Shown here: piece by piece, positions 17,361 through 26,139 of the stretch
How positions within the stretch are numbered: the first letter of the stretch is position 1
Layout of the letters: each line of letters begins with the position of its first letter
Assembly: GCA_905221605.1 (NCBI GenBank)
Contig: CAJNDS010001447.1
Coordinates: 465,001-504,215, forward strand
DNA: 39,215 bases
Origin: Symbiodinium natans
Taxonomy: Eukaryota > Sar > Dinophyceae > Suessiales > Symbiodiniaceae
Direction: 5' to 3'
Translations under genes and position numbers: made by a program
The notes under the pieces: generated by a model
The model's input: the letters and a program-made list of their open reading frames with translations, nothing else
Database searches by the model: none
What the model was told of the DNA's origin: nothing

Positions 17361-17508
17361 TTAGGGTTCAGGGTTCAGGGGTTCAGGGGTTCAGGGGTTC
17401 AGGGGTTCAGGGGTTCAGGGTTCAGGGTTCAGGGTTCAGGGTTCAGGGTTTAGGGTTTAGGGTTTAGGGTTTAGGGTTAAGGTGTAGGGCTCAGGGCTTA
17501 GGGTTTAG
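17361..17508. repeat. TTCAGGG and GTTCAGGG variant array
   Basis: Heptamer TTCAGGG and octamer GTTCAGGG units in blocks, then TTTAGGG, then decay. The 400 bases after it (17509-17900) hold a short open scrap (17515-17575) and otherwise nothing recognised. Confidence 0.9.
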
Positions 17509-17920
17509 GAGCGGGCGCCGGAAGTCCAAGCAAGGTCCGCAAAGCTTCGTTTGGACACTCGGTGACCTCCGTCAAACCGTGTTTATAAATCAAAAGTCTC
17601 TGTACCGACCTGAAGAAACCTATTAAAAGCCCAGGGCTTTGGGGGTGTTTTGGGTCTACTCTGTCCTAAACCCGTAACAAGCCCAGGGTTTTGGGTTTAG
17701 ACCATCCCTGAGGGTGTGTCACGTGCTTTATAGGGGGCCATTCCTTAAACTATGAGCGTTGGGCGGTCCTTTAGGAGCTCCAGCCCGTGCAATGCAAAAG
17801 CAAGAGTAACCTTCAGCCTCAAAAATATACCTCAATAAGCCGCAATATGTTCCCAAACCTAGGGGTTTGGGCTCGAAATGATTAGAGAGTCCCCTAGTTC
17901 ATCCCGGTCAGCAGCAGAAG

Positions 17921-18409
17921 ATGGCACAAGTCAAGAAACCTCACCTCAAAGACAAGAAGGCAAAAGAGAAGACAGATGCAAGGGATCAGTCAGATGATGA
18001 CGTGGAGATCTTAAACAAAGCTCTTGAAGATCAGCAAGCAAATGATGAGAAGATGAAGGACAAACCCGATGTCGAGATGGACTCGCATAAGACAATAAAT
18101 CCGCGCAGAATATGGAGCAAAAGATCTACAACCTCATCGAAATCCTTGTATGAGATTGCTTCTACACCTCAGCGCGTAACAAAGGAGACGGACACTACCA
18201 CAGAAGCCATAGAGAAGAAGAGTAAGAGAGAGGTTGACAAGGAGACGCGTGAGCTCATACAGCAAATGAAGGACCTCAGCTTGCAGATGAAGCACGAGTT
18301 AGACCAATGGCGAGCTGCGGGAGCAACATCAACTGAACAGGTACAAGGACAGCAGAACAATATGCAAGCTCAGCTTGACAGGTTGACAGAGATTAAACAG
18401 ACACGATGA
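17921..18409 (+). CDS. LINE ORF1, N-terminal part (before the shift)
   Basis: 162 codons from ATG to TGA. Highly charged: Lys/Asp/Glu-rich start (KKPHLKDKKAKEKTDARDQS), then a basic patch (NPRRIWSKRSTTSSKSL) and a long coiled coil from about residue 105 (KETRELIQQMKDLSLQMKHE) to the end. LINE ORF1 proteins typically trimerise through such a coiled coil and bind the element's RNA. The TGA at 18407-18409 is due to a one-base shift; the coiled coil goes on in the frame that opens at 18387. Confidence 0.85.
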   Translation: MAQVKKPHLKDKKAKEKTDARDQSDDDVEILNKALEDQQANDEKMKDKPDVEMDSHKTINPRRIWSKRSTTSSKSLYEIASTPQRVTKETDTTTEAIEKKSKREVDKETRELIQQMKDLSLQMKHELDQWRAAGATSTEQVQGQQNNMQAQLDRLTEIKQTR

Positions 18410-19169
18410 AGAGATTGACGACCTCAGGGGCCTCTCAGACTTCACACATGAGATCGTTTTCGAGCGTGAGGCCAAGTACACCACCCTCAAGATGATAATC
18501 AAATCGTGGCCGCAGAATGCAACATATTACGACAGAGTCAGAGTTACTGATTGGCTGTTACAGCAAGCTCATGTACAACAGCAGACCAAGCAGGAGCATG
18601 GGTATTATACTTCTGGACGCAAGTTTGTTCTTTCGCCAGTTACCATTCTGACCTTTGAAGACCAGGATACGCATCATATGTTTGAGAAGTTTGCCTACAC
18701 GAGCTTTTCTGCGAAGAAACCACTCTATTACTGGGATTCGTATGGCAATTACATGCAGCACTGGAAAGGTGGATGGCATAAGCTGGTCATCACCAACTAT
18801 ATGGGAAAAATCGACCAGACGATAAACCTCGCACTCATCACGGTCTTGCACATCTTGACTTCCAGTGAGCAGACAGGCTATGCGGGAAAGGACCAGCTCT
18901 CGCACAGACCATCGGACAAGCAGATCTTTGACCTGAACACAAAATCAGCAGTGGCCAAAGCAACCTATGATAAAGACCAAGGTGTACTTGCAATCGTTCT
19001 CCAGAAGAGCTTCGTTGAAGTCGTACGAACAAACTGGCATGAAGCGTGGCGAGTTGCACATCGAGATCACCCAAGATTTAGCGATTATAGCAGATTTCCA
19101 TATGTTTGCACGTTTGCCGGTGCTAGAACCGAGGAAGGAACAAATGACGATGAACCCAAAAATGAGTGA
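18387..19169 (+). CDS. LINE ORF1, C-terminal part (after a +1 shift)
   Basis: Frame opens at 18387 and continues the coiled coil (RHDEEIDDLRGLSDF), then IIKSWPQNATYYDRVRVTDW, which in spacing resembles the start of the RRM-like domain of LINE ORF1 proteins, and a basic/aromatic region to the TGA at 19167-19169. The first ATG here is 18492, but coding clearly starts upstream. The natural ORF1 is therefore about 415 residues, broken by one extra base between 18387 and 18405. Role expected: RNA binding and particle assembly. RRM-like assignment is inference from position and a short motif. Confidence 0.8.
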   Translation, partial: QRLNRHDEEIDDLRGLSDFTHEIVFEREAKYTTLKMIIKSWPQNATYYDRVRVTDWLLQQAHVQQQTKQEHGYYTSGRKFVLSPVTILTFEDQDTHHMFEKFAYTSFSAKKPLYYWDSYGNYMQHWKGGWHKLVITNYMGKIDQTINLALITVLHILTSSEQTGYAGKDQLSHRPSDKQIFDLNTKSAVAKATYDKDQGVLAIVLQKSFVEVVRTNWHEAWRVAHRDHPRFSDYSRFPYVCTFAGARTEEGTNDDEPKNE

Positions 19170-19173
19170 CTAG
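19167..19173 (+). promoter_or_regulatory. Candidate leaky stop: UGA followed by CUAG
   Basis: The ORF1 stop TGA (19167-19169) is followed by CTAG. UGA with a 3' CUAG is an established context for stop-codon readthrough in animal genes. Downstream, the same frame is open for 47 codons before the first ATG (19311) and then through the whole of ORF2. Whether this organism's ribosomes respond to it is untested. Confidence 0.6.
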
Positions 19174-19310
19174 ATCGCGCATTTTCGGTTAAAAACAGGC
19201 AACAATCCCCCCCTTGCACAAGACAAGGGGTTGGCAACAACAGCTGCTGCACCGGAACAAACAACACAACACAACAGCAACCTGCACCTTCCAGACGGTG
19301 CCCCGGGACA

Positions 19311-22250
19311 ATGCCCATCGGGCAGACGAAGCAGCCCCAGAGTTCTGTTCAAAATAAAACCAGAAATTATACTTCCAGCTATTGCTCTCGTAACTACCAA
19401 AGGCGACTCCATAGATCGTTGTGGCGTTGGTTCAAACGAACAAAACTCTGGGGAAGAGCCAACAAGGCAGCACAGGAGCACCTCAAAAGTTCTAACTCTT
19501 CAAAGCGCAAAACATTCTCATCACTACAGAAATGGAAAATTCAGCTTAAAAGTAAGAAATGGTTCCGTAACAATAAAGAAATGTTGAGAACAAGATTCAA
19601 AGACATTTGTAAATTTCATAGACAAAAATTGGCAAGAATTTCAACAGCTAGACCTTCACCGCAAGCTAAAAAGCTTGCAAACCGATGTTACATTCGAGCT
19701 GCGTGCTTAAACGTTCGTGGTTTAAACAAAAACACTAAGCGAGAGATAATCCCAGACATTATGCGCCGCAACAAATATGATATCATGCTTTTGAGTGAAA
19801 CAAATGTTAACTCAAGCAGTTGGGAAGCTTGGGATGGCTATTATTGCTTTTTTAGCTCGAGCATTGATCCTAAAGTTAGAGAGAAAGAAATGAAAAGAAA
19901 GGAAGAGAAAAAATCACAGGCAAGTAAGGATAGAACTACCACATACACACATTTTCGGAACGCCCCGGACTTCGAAAATGCTGGTGTTGCAATTGTTATC
20001 AAAGGTACGCTGGTAGATTCATTAAAAGACATTAAACATATCAACGGTAGAATGATGAAAGCTACTTTCGCCGCTTCTGGCTCAGACATCTCTTTTTTTG
20101 CTATCTATGCACCACATAGCGCACATGCCGGTGAAGAAAAAGAAAACTTTTATGATTCATTATCAGATGAGATCCTGCAAACTAAGGGTACTTATTATGT
20201 AGGTGGTGATTTCAATGCCAGGTTGCACTATGTCCGCAATGTAGACAAAGACGTTTGCGGTCCACACATACTGGGAAGAGGAATGGCGTATTTGGATGGA
20301 ATGAGCGAAACTACCAAAGAAAGCAGAGCGCTATTTTTAGGCTTTTGCAAAATTCATGCATTGAAAATAATGAACACACAATTCCGGAAACCGCCTGAAA
20401 AATTACTGACATACAAAGAAAAGTGTGCGCAGCAAGAAGACAATTTGGACATAGGACCCCCATACGATGCACACAAATATGCTCAATTAGATTATTGGTT
20501 AGCAGGAGACGCGTGGAGATCAACGATTAAAGATGCACAAAGCCGAAAGGACATTTTCTACGATTCTGACCATTTTGTGCTAGAGTGCCGGATCATGATC
20601 AAAGGACTATACCACAAAACACATAACAAAGAAAGAACTGTACGTTTTTACAAGCCCAATGTGGAAAGATGGAAAAATTACAACATGCATATTCAGCATG
20701 CAATAAAACGTGACTCACTTTGCTTACAATCATTGTCTGCACTGCTACAAGAAGCAGCTGATAAACATTTAGAAAAAATCCCTCATGACAAGAAAAAATC
20801 ATACATTAGTAGGGGGACTTGGGCAAAAATTGAGAAACGAAACCTAGGAAGAAGACACGGTATGACTTCTGCTGAACTAAAACAACTAAATAACGACATT
20901 GCAAAATCGGCTAACATGGATAAACAAGCCTCTCTGATGGAGAAGTTTAATGAAAACCCTATGGACCCAAACAAAAAAGGATTATGGAAAGCAGTTCGGA
21001 GTTTGAAGAGAAAGTTCACACCGCAATATGTTAAAATGAAAAACAAACATGGCAAACACGTTCCGTTGATCCTTCGCGCAGAAACTGTTGCAAGTTATTT
21101 GGAAGAAGAACATTGGAAAAATGATGCTAACGGACAGCCATGCAGGACAAAAATTGTTGACAACAATTTTGCTGATGAGTCGCCTTTCGTTATTTCAGAA
21201 TTGAACGACGCCTTACAAGCAGCAAAATGTCATAAACAACCTGGACCTGACGGGATCATCATAGAGCTCTTGAAGTGGCTCGATGCGCCAAATAGAGATA
21301 CTCTACTTCTTTTAATCAATAGCTGGTGGTCTAACAAGACCGCACCCGAAGAACTATTTCTGGCGCGGGTCGCTCCAATCTTCAAGAAAGGAGATACAGA
21401 TGTTGCTTCTAATTATAGGCCAATATCTCTATTAAATAGCGTCTACAAGGTGTATATGATGATGATCAGGACCAGAATGCAGAATTCGATCGAGCACCTT
21501 TTAACAAGGACGCAGTACGGTTTCCGACCGAGCAAGTCCACTTCACATGCCATCTACCTTATCAGACGTATACAGGACTTTGCAGAGTCGAAAGCCGCTA
21601 AGCTAAGCATCGCATTACTAGACTGGGAGAAGGCTTTCGATAAGATTCAACATGATAAGCTATTGGTTGCTTTATCTAGACTTGGTTTCAGCCAGCATTA
21701 CATAGATGTTATTGCGGATTGTTATCGAAAGCCGACATTCTATGTGAAGGACGATTTCGCTACTTCAACAATAAAAGAGCAAAGAAGCGGCATACGACAA
21801 GGATGCCCGTTGAGCCCTTTCTTGTTCACAATGGTTATGTCGTGCATTGATTCTGATATTCAATCCTCCATCACGGGTCACGTAGCCAATAATAGAGTTC
21901 CGGGTCTGGATTTTGACATGGTTTACTATGCTGATGACACGATTGTGTTTTCCCAGAGCAACAGAGGTCTCAACGAACTTTTGTGTCTCACCGAGAGGAT
22001 TTCACAACAATACGGACTCCATTTGAACAGAGACAAGTGCGTCGCAATACCCATGAATAATGATGGTTCCATTCATTTTCAAGATGGCACACCCTTAGCC
22101 ACAGAATACGAAGCTACGTATCTTGGCAATGAAATTAACAGGGAGGTCAATATTCGTCATGAAATCTCGAACAAGCTACAAGAGGTAAGACGCACTTGGA
22201 TCAAATTAACCCCTTATTGGCAACCCATGCTAGCAAGAGGTGGAAACTAA
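19311..22250 (+). CDS. LINE ORF2: AP endonuclease plus reverse transcriptase
   Basis: 979 codons from the first ATG; the frame is open back to 19170. Basic N-terminal region, then an exonuclease-endonuclease-phosphatase domain from about residue 128 (CLNVRGL with Asn134, LLSETNVN with Glu163, GGDFNARL with Asp300 and Asn302, SDH at 419-421). The reverse transcriptase follows from about residue 600: QPGPDG at 643-648, FKKGD...NYRPISLL, YGFRPSKST, LLDWEKAFDKI, SGIRQGCPLSPFLF and the catalytic YADD at 873-876. Together these nick target DNA and copy the element's RNA at the nick. All metal-binding residues I can see are intact. The frame breaks in the thumb region at about 22215-22240; the remainder is in the next frame. 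Layout is that of the L1/CR1-like clades; a clade cannot be assigned by eye. Confidence 0.93.
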   Translation: MPIGQTKQPQSSVQNKTRNYTSSYCSRNYQRRLHRSLWRWFKRTKLWGRANKAAQEHLKSSNSSKRKTFSSLQKWKIQLKSKKWFRNNKEMLRTRFKDICKFHRQKLARISTARPSPQAKKLANRCYIRAACLNVRGLNKNTKREIIPDIMRRNKYDIMLLSETNVNSSSWEAWDGYYCFFSSSIDPKVREKEMKRKEEKKSQASKDRTTTYTHFRNAPDFENAGVAIVIKGTLVDSLKDIKHINGRMMKATFAASGSDISFFAIYAPHSAHAGEEKENFYDSLSDEILQTKGTYYVGGDFNARLHYVRNVDKDVCGPHILGRGMAYLDGMSETTKESRALFLGFCKIHALKIMNTQFRKPPEKLLTYKEKCAQQEDNLDIGPPYDAHKYAQLDYWLAGDAWRSTIKDAQSRKDIFYDSDHFVLECRIMIKGLYHKTHNKERTVRFYKPNVERWKNYNMHIQHAIKRDSLCLQSLSALLQEAADKHLEKIPHDKKKSYISRGTWAKIEKRNLGRRHGMTSAELKQLNNDIAKSANMDKQASLMEKFNENPMDPNKKGLWKAVRSLKRKFTPQYVKMKNKHGKHVPLILRAETVASYLEEEHWKNDANGQPCRTKIVDNNFADESPFVISELNDALQAAKCHKQPGPDGIIIELLKWLDAPNRDTLLLLINSWWSNKTAPEELFLARVAPIFKKGDTDVASNYRPISLLNSVYKVYMMMIRTRMQNSIEHLLTRTQYGFRPSKSTSHAIYLIRRIQDFAESKAAKLSIALLDWEKAFDKIQHDKLLVALSRLGFSQHYIDVIADCYRKPTFYVKDDFATSTIKEQRSGIRQGCPLSPFLFTMVMSCIDSDIQSSITGHVANNRVPGLDFDMVYYADDTIVFSQSNRGLNELLCLTERISQQYGLHLNRDKCVAIPMNNDGSIHFQDGTPLATEYEATYLGNEINREVNIRHEISNKLQEVRRTWIKLTPYWQPMLARGGN

Positions 22251-22747
22251 TAGTATATGATGCCATTATCCGCAGCAAACTACTCTACGGGCTAGAAACT
22301 ATTCACTTAACCACTGCTATGGCAAAGAAGCTCAATGCGTTCCAAATGAGGGGCATTCGCAAGATTTTAAACAAAGCTCACACCTATATAGACCGTACAA
22401 ATACTAATGCAAAGCTTCTGGAAGAAGCAAGTATGATAGCATTTCCAAGCCGGGACGACCAACGAAAGATACTACTATTTAGTGAGTTCCATAATTTACG
22501 ACGGGCTAAGCTTTTAGGTCATATACTTCGTAGTACAGATTCTGATCCTTTAAGACAGGTATCGTTTATGCCCAGCAGTGCCACTAGAATCGAGTATGGC
22601 AAAAAGCGAGTTGGGAAGCCCCGGCAAACTTGGATACACCATGCAAAGAAGTTTGTGTGGGAAGAGACGCTTGGCAGAATATCTTATGAAGAAACCCCGG
22701 TACAAGATAATCTCATCTATAATGCAGGTTTGCAAAGACAGTTCTAA
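22196..22747 (+). CDS. LINE ORF2 C-terminal part (after a -1 shift)
   Basis: Continues ORF2: KRWKLIVYDAIIRSKLLYGL, KLNAFQMRGIRKILN, then LLGHILRSTDSDPLRQVSF and VGKPRQTWIHHAKKF, the usual post-RT region of this kind of LINE (thumb, then the GHxxR and VGxPRxxW motifs). TAA at 22745-22747. The overlap with the upstream frame (22196-22250) contains the missing base; the displayed start is only the first ATG in the frame and is not a real initiation site. Confidence 0.88.
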   Translation: MDQINPLLATHASKRWKLIVYDAIIRSKLLYGLETIHLTTAMAKKLNAFQMRGIRKILNKAHTYIDRTNTNAKLLEEASMIAFPSRDDQRKILLFSEFHNLRRAKLLGHILRSTDSDPLRQVSFMPSSATRIEYGKKRVGKPRQTWIHHAKKFVWEETLGRISYEETPVQDNLIYNAGLQRQF

Positions 22748-22879
22748 AGCGTCTGCAGAGGGTAAGCCTCCTTTTTGCTGCGCCAACGCCGTGTCTTGAA
22801 GTTGACGTACAGTCGATTCACGGTATGGCTTCGGAAAATGTAAGAAAACCTACAGACCTTAAACTCTGAATAAAAGCCG

Positions 22880-23155
22880 CAAACCCCACAGACCCTTCCT
22901 AAACCCAAGCAAGCCCCAAACCCTATAAACCCTATGTAAACCCTAAACCCTAAACCCTAAACATCCCTTGGGCGCAGTTCCTGATGCCGCGGACGCCGCG
23001 GACAGCGAGGATCAGCCCGAAGCCGAGCAAGTGCCCGACATACCGGACATGACTGCCAGGAGCCGGACCCTAAACCCTGAACCCCTAAACCCGAAACCCG
23101 AAACCCTAAACCCTAAACCCTAAACCCTTTGCTGGGTTTCAGGGTCTTAGGGTTT
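22880..23155. repeat. CCCTAAA tracts around a coding-like scrap
   Basis: Degenerate then perfect CCCTAAA at 22886-22964, an open plus-strand scrap 22973-23066 (PDAADAADSEDQPEAEQVPD, ending MTARSR), then CCCTGAA/CCCGAAA/CCCTAAA to about 23127 and a switch to TTTCAGGG. Confidence 0.85.
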
Positions 23156-23490
23156 TGGGCTTGGACATGACGGCCAGGAGCCGGAGAGGGCGCGGGTTAA
23201 GGGCTTCAGGCATTTAGGGGTTTAGGGTTTTAGAGGGTTTAGGGTTTAGGGTTAAGGTTTACAGGATGGGCTATTACACCCTATAATCCCTTGAAAGGCC
23301 CTTTATAGGGTTCACTATGGGGACTGCAAGGCCTCATAGCCCATCCTGGTAGGCTTTCAGGGATTTAGGGTTTTAGGGCTTTAGTTTTTATGCCAGGAGC
23401 CGGAGAGCGCGCTGGACAGGGTTTCGGGTTTGAGGGTTTTCTGGTCTTAGGGCTTTAGGGTTTTCGGGGCCAGGAGCCGGAGATCGCGCG
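23046..23490 (+). repeat. Four copies of a GCCAGGAGCCGGAG segment
   Basis: Copies at about 23046-23067, 23164-23187, 23392-23418 and 23469-23499. Copies 1 and 2 share GACATGAC(T/G)GCCAGGAGCC; copies 3 and 4 share GGAGA.CGCGC and GACAGGG. Telomere-like repeats lie between successive copies. Confidence 0.8.
23262..23348 (+). repeat. Foldback family B, empty copy (87 bp)
   Basis: Perfect 13-bp terminal inverted repeats, CAGGATGGGCTAT (23262-23274) and ATAGCCCATCCTG (23336-23348). A second copy in reverse orientation lies at 38313-38516, interrupted by another element. Confidence 0.9.
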
Positions 23491-23710
23491 CTAGACAGGG
23501 TTTTTAGGGGTTTGAGGGCGTTAGAGTTTTTAGGGTTTTCGGGTTTTTTAGGGGTGTGAGGGTTCTTGGGTTTTGGGTTTTAGGGCTTTAGGGTTTGAGG
23601 ATTTTTCGGTTTTTGGGCTTGGTTTTCGGGTCTTAGGGTTTTAGGGCTTTTGGGTTTTCGGGTCTTAGGGTTTTCGGGTCTTAGGGTTTTAGGGTTTTAG
23701 GGTTCAAGGA
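23349..23710. repeat. Degenerate TTTTAGGG and TTTTCGGG octamers
   Basis: G-strand octamers with frequent A to C change (TTTTCGGG), alternating with GTCTTAGGG. Beyond it, 23711-23870 is unique and contains a small hairpin (CCACAATCATTGTTGTGG). Confidence 0.85.
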
Positions 23711-24026
23711 TTAGGGTTCAGGGTATCTTGCAAGGTGATAAAGTCCGACCGTCTACGGTGCTACTACGCCACAATCATTGTTGTGGACCTTGGTAGAGGG
23801 CTTATAAGGCTAACCCAAGAGGCCCCTACAAGTTGGTGGGTCATGTTCCGGTAAAGTTAAGGGTTCCCAAACGCTAAACCCTAAACCCTAAACCCTAAAT
23901 GCTACATGAAGGGCTCAGCTGCCAAGATGGCAAAGGCTGTATCGGCCATCTCGGACAGAACCACCATGGCCACGAGAAAGTAGGGTTTTGGGTTTGGGTT
24001 TTGGGTTTTGGGTTTAGGGTATAGAG

Positions 24027-24464
24027 TCATTCGTCGACCCGCATCTGCGGGCTAATCTCTTGACAGAAGGGAGCGTGTCGACTTCCTCCTCTGCCAAACG
24101 GGGCCGCCTTCGCTGGCATTCGGCCCTGATGGCTCCCGGGAAGGATGAGGAAGCGAAATCTCAGGAATATGAGGAACAATTCCTGATGCCTGAGAGAGGG
24201 CCTGAGTCTTTGACAGCACAAGAGATACCCGGGATGCGTGCGCCCATGTCTCCGTCCACCTCTTAAAAGTTCCTCCAGGCAGCAGAGTCTCACGCCACTT
24301 TCTGTGCCCTGAAGCTGGCGGGGGCCACTGGATGTAGCAAGGCCACCCGGGCGAAATCCAGCTGGGAGGTTCTTGTGGAAGGAGCCAGCAGAATGCTCAG
24401 GCTGGGGAAGTGGTTTCTCCAAGCCGTCAACACGAAGCCCCTCAACTGCGCTTATGGTACCTAG
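24027..24464 (+). pseudogene. Gene fragment of about 146 codons with one in-frame stop
   Basis: One plus-strand frame runs from 24027 to a TAG at 24462. It reads SFVDPHLRANLLTEGSVSTS, then KRGRLRWHSALMAPGKDEEA, and after a single TAA at 24264-24266 continues KFLQAAESHATFCALKLAGA and VLVEGASRMLRLGKWFLQAV. The two halves share frame, composition and regular helical character, so the TAA looks like a single nonsense change or an intron edge. It is bounded on both sides by telomere-like repeats. No family recognised, although the C-terminal half looks like a helical bundle. The minus strand is also open (24027-24422) but reads as low-information sequence. Confidence 0.6.
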
Positions 24465-24711
24465 GAAAGCTACGGCTGCCCAGGGTTTAGGCTAGGGTTT
24501 AGGGTTTGGGGTTATAGGGGCTATAGGGTTTAGGGTCTAAGGGTGGCAGTTACATGGTCCCTTAACATGGTCCCTTACCAACTTGAAAAAGGGTTGTGAA
24601 GTATGGGCCCTCGGGTTTTTGTAGGGTGTCTAAGGGGTATGTAAGGGGTCCCCATTTGCCCCCAAGCCCTAAACCGCCCCCAACCCCCACTGCTATGCTG
24701 ACAGGATCAGA

Positions 24712-24976
24712 GGGTTTAGGGTTTAGGGTTTAGGGTTTAGGGTTTAGGGTTTAGGGTTTTTTTATGGGCCATCTTGGATGGTGACAGGATCCAGTGCAGC
24801 GCCTTCATGTTAAAGCGCATGGCAGCCTCCAAGCCACAACTGCGCCTTGGGCTTTGGATGGTTTAGGGTTTAGGGTTTAGGGTTTAGGGTTTAGGGTTTC
24901 GGGTTTCGGGTTTCCGGAGGTTTGGGCTTACGGTTGCTGCGCCTTCGGTTCAGGGCGTTTAGGGTTTAGGGCGTAA
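24712..24976. repeat. TTTAGGG tracts around a coding-like scrap
   Basis: Perfect heptamers 24713-24760 and 24862-24897, then TTTCGGG variants. Between them 24773-24864 is open on plus (ILDGDRIQCSAFMLKRMAAS) up to a TAG made by the first repeat. Confidence 0.9.
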
Positions 24977-24996
24977 TGTTGACCTCCTTTCAATAA

Positions 24997-25077
24997 CCCC
25001 CCCCCCCCCCCCCCCGTCTCAATTGATTTTGTTTCCGGCCGCCCCGCCTATTGAGGGCGGGGGGGGGGGGGGGGGGG
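24997..25077. repeat. C19/G19 inverted repeat
   Basis: Exactly 19 C (24997-25015) and 19 G (25059-25077), with flanking GTCTCAAT and ATTGAGGGC also complementary. The loop of about 26 bases is GC-rich. Could form a long hairpin or a G-quadruplex. Confidence 0.9.
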
Positions 25078-25638
25078 CAGGGCTGTTCTTAAGAAAGCTG
25101 ACCCGCCTGCACCCGTACCCTGAACCTACCTCACCTGGACCCGAAACCCACCCTGTACCTTATCTGAGTCGGGATGTTGAACCCTAAGCCCCACTCTGAC
25201 AACCTGGACCCTAAACCCCCGCCAAAAAAAAGTGGGCCCTGGCCGGGATTTCTTATTATTGAGGGGGGGTTTATAATGTAGTTCCAGGATCCGAATTCTT
25301 TAATTACGGGGGGGTTTATAAAAAGCAGGTTAACGGTAGGTTCCTTTACAATTCCAGCCCCTTTAAACCAAAAGGGGCGCTCGTTTGTTCCTGTGTGACT
25401 GTTGGGTCTAGTCTGCGTTTTGTTGGTGGTCTCGGGGGTTTAGAGTGCAGGGTTTAAGGGTGACCTTAAGAGACCAGAGCCCTTTTTTTTGCTGATCCTT
25501 CAGGAAAATGTGCCAATAGTCATAACCTGCAGGAAAGTCGGTTTTGGGTTCCCAAGGTCGTCCTTGGGGTTTAGGGCGGGTGCTGTGTATTCTTTGGGTG
25601 GATTTAGCGTTTGTTGATGATCCCGAAACCCCTAAACC
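25078..25638. other. No gene seen
   Basis: Contains two copies of GGGGGGGTTTATAA (25264-25277 and 25313-25321 onward) 50 bases apart, scattered telomere-like words, and otherwise unique sequence. Confidence 0.4.
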
Positions 25639-25732
25639 TTGGGATGTTCCCCCTTATACGAACTGCCAAAAAATAGGGATTATGATGGGGGGCGTACACG
25701 AAGGACTGTTCGTATAAGAGGGAACATCCCAA
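25639..25732. repeat. Foldback element with 25-bp arms
   Basis: Arms 25639-25663 and 25708-25732 (GGGATGTTCCC...CTTATACGAAC) differ at one position. Loop of 44 bases. It sits between CCTAAACC on both sides, so it appears inserted into telomere-like sequence. Confidence 0.92.
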
Positions 25733-25737
25733 CCTAA

Positions 25738-26066
25738 ACCCTAAACCTTAAACCCTAAACTCTGAAGCCTAAACCCCTAAACCCCCTAAACCCCTAAACC
25801 CCTAAAGCCCCAAACCCCTAAACCCCTAAACCCCCAAGCCCCTAAACCCCTAAAGCCCTAAACCCCTAAACCCCTAAACCCCTAAACCCCTAAACCCCTA
25901 AAGCCCCAAACCCCTAAACCCCTAAACCCCTAAGCCCCTAAACCCCTAAAGCCCTAAACCCCTAAACCTCTAAACCCCTAAACCCCTAAACCCCTAAACC
26001 CCTAAAGCCCCAAACCCCTAAACCCCTAAACCCCTAAACCCCTAAAGCCCTAAAGCCCTAAACCCG
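25738..26066. repeat. CCCCTAAA octamer array with higher-order period
   Basis: About 40 units of CCCCTAAA with marker variants (CCCTAAAG, CCCCAAAC, CCCTAAGC). The marker string CCTAAAGCCCCAAAC recurs at 25801, 25896 and 26001, giving a higher-order period of about 12-13 octamers. Confidence 0.9.
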
Positions 26067-26139
26067 AATCAGAGAACGTCTTGGGGAGGTTGGTGGTGAT
26101 CGGGCCGGCCCAGGTCTTGGTTTTGCTAGCTCAGATTGT

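Larger units (their letters stand above)
17900..22874 (+). mobile_element. LINE retrotransposon, nearly complete, two frameshifts
   Basis: A non-LTR retrotransposon with ORF1 (17921-19169) and ORF2 (19170 or 19311 to 22747). No LTRs or terminal inverted repeats. The left end is guessed just before the ORF1 ATG; the right end near 22874 follows TGAATAAAAG and then passes into CCCTAAA-type DNA. The body is visibly richer in A+T than the surrounding DNA, most of all in the first two-thirds of ORF2. One shift in ORF1 and one in ORF2 make this copy defective, yet the frames are otherwise clean, so it is young. No target-site duplication could be identified by eye. Confidence 0.9.
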
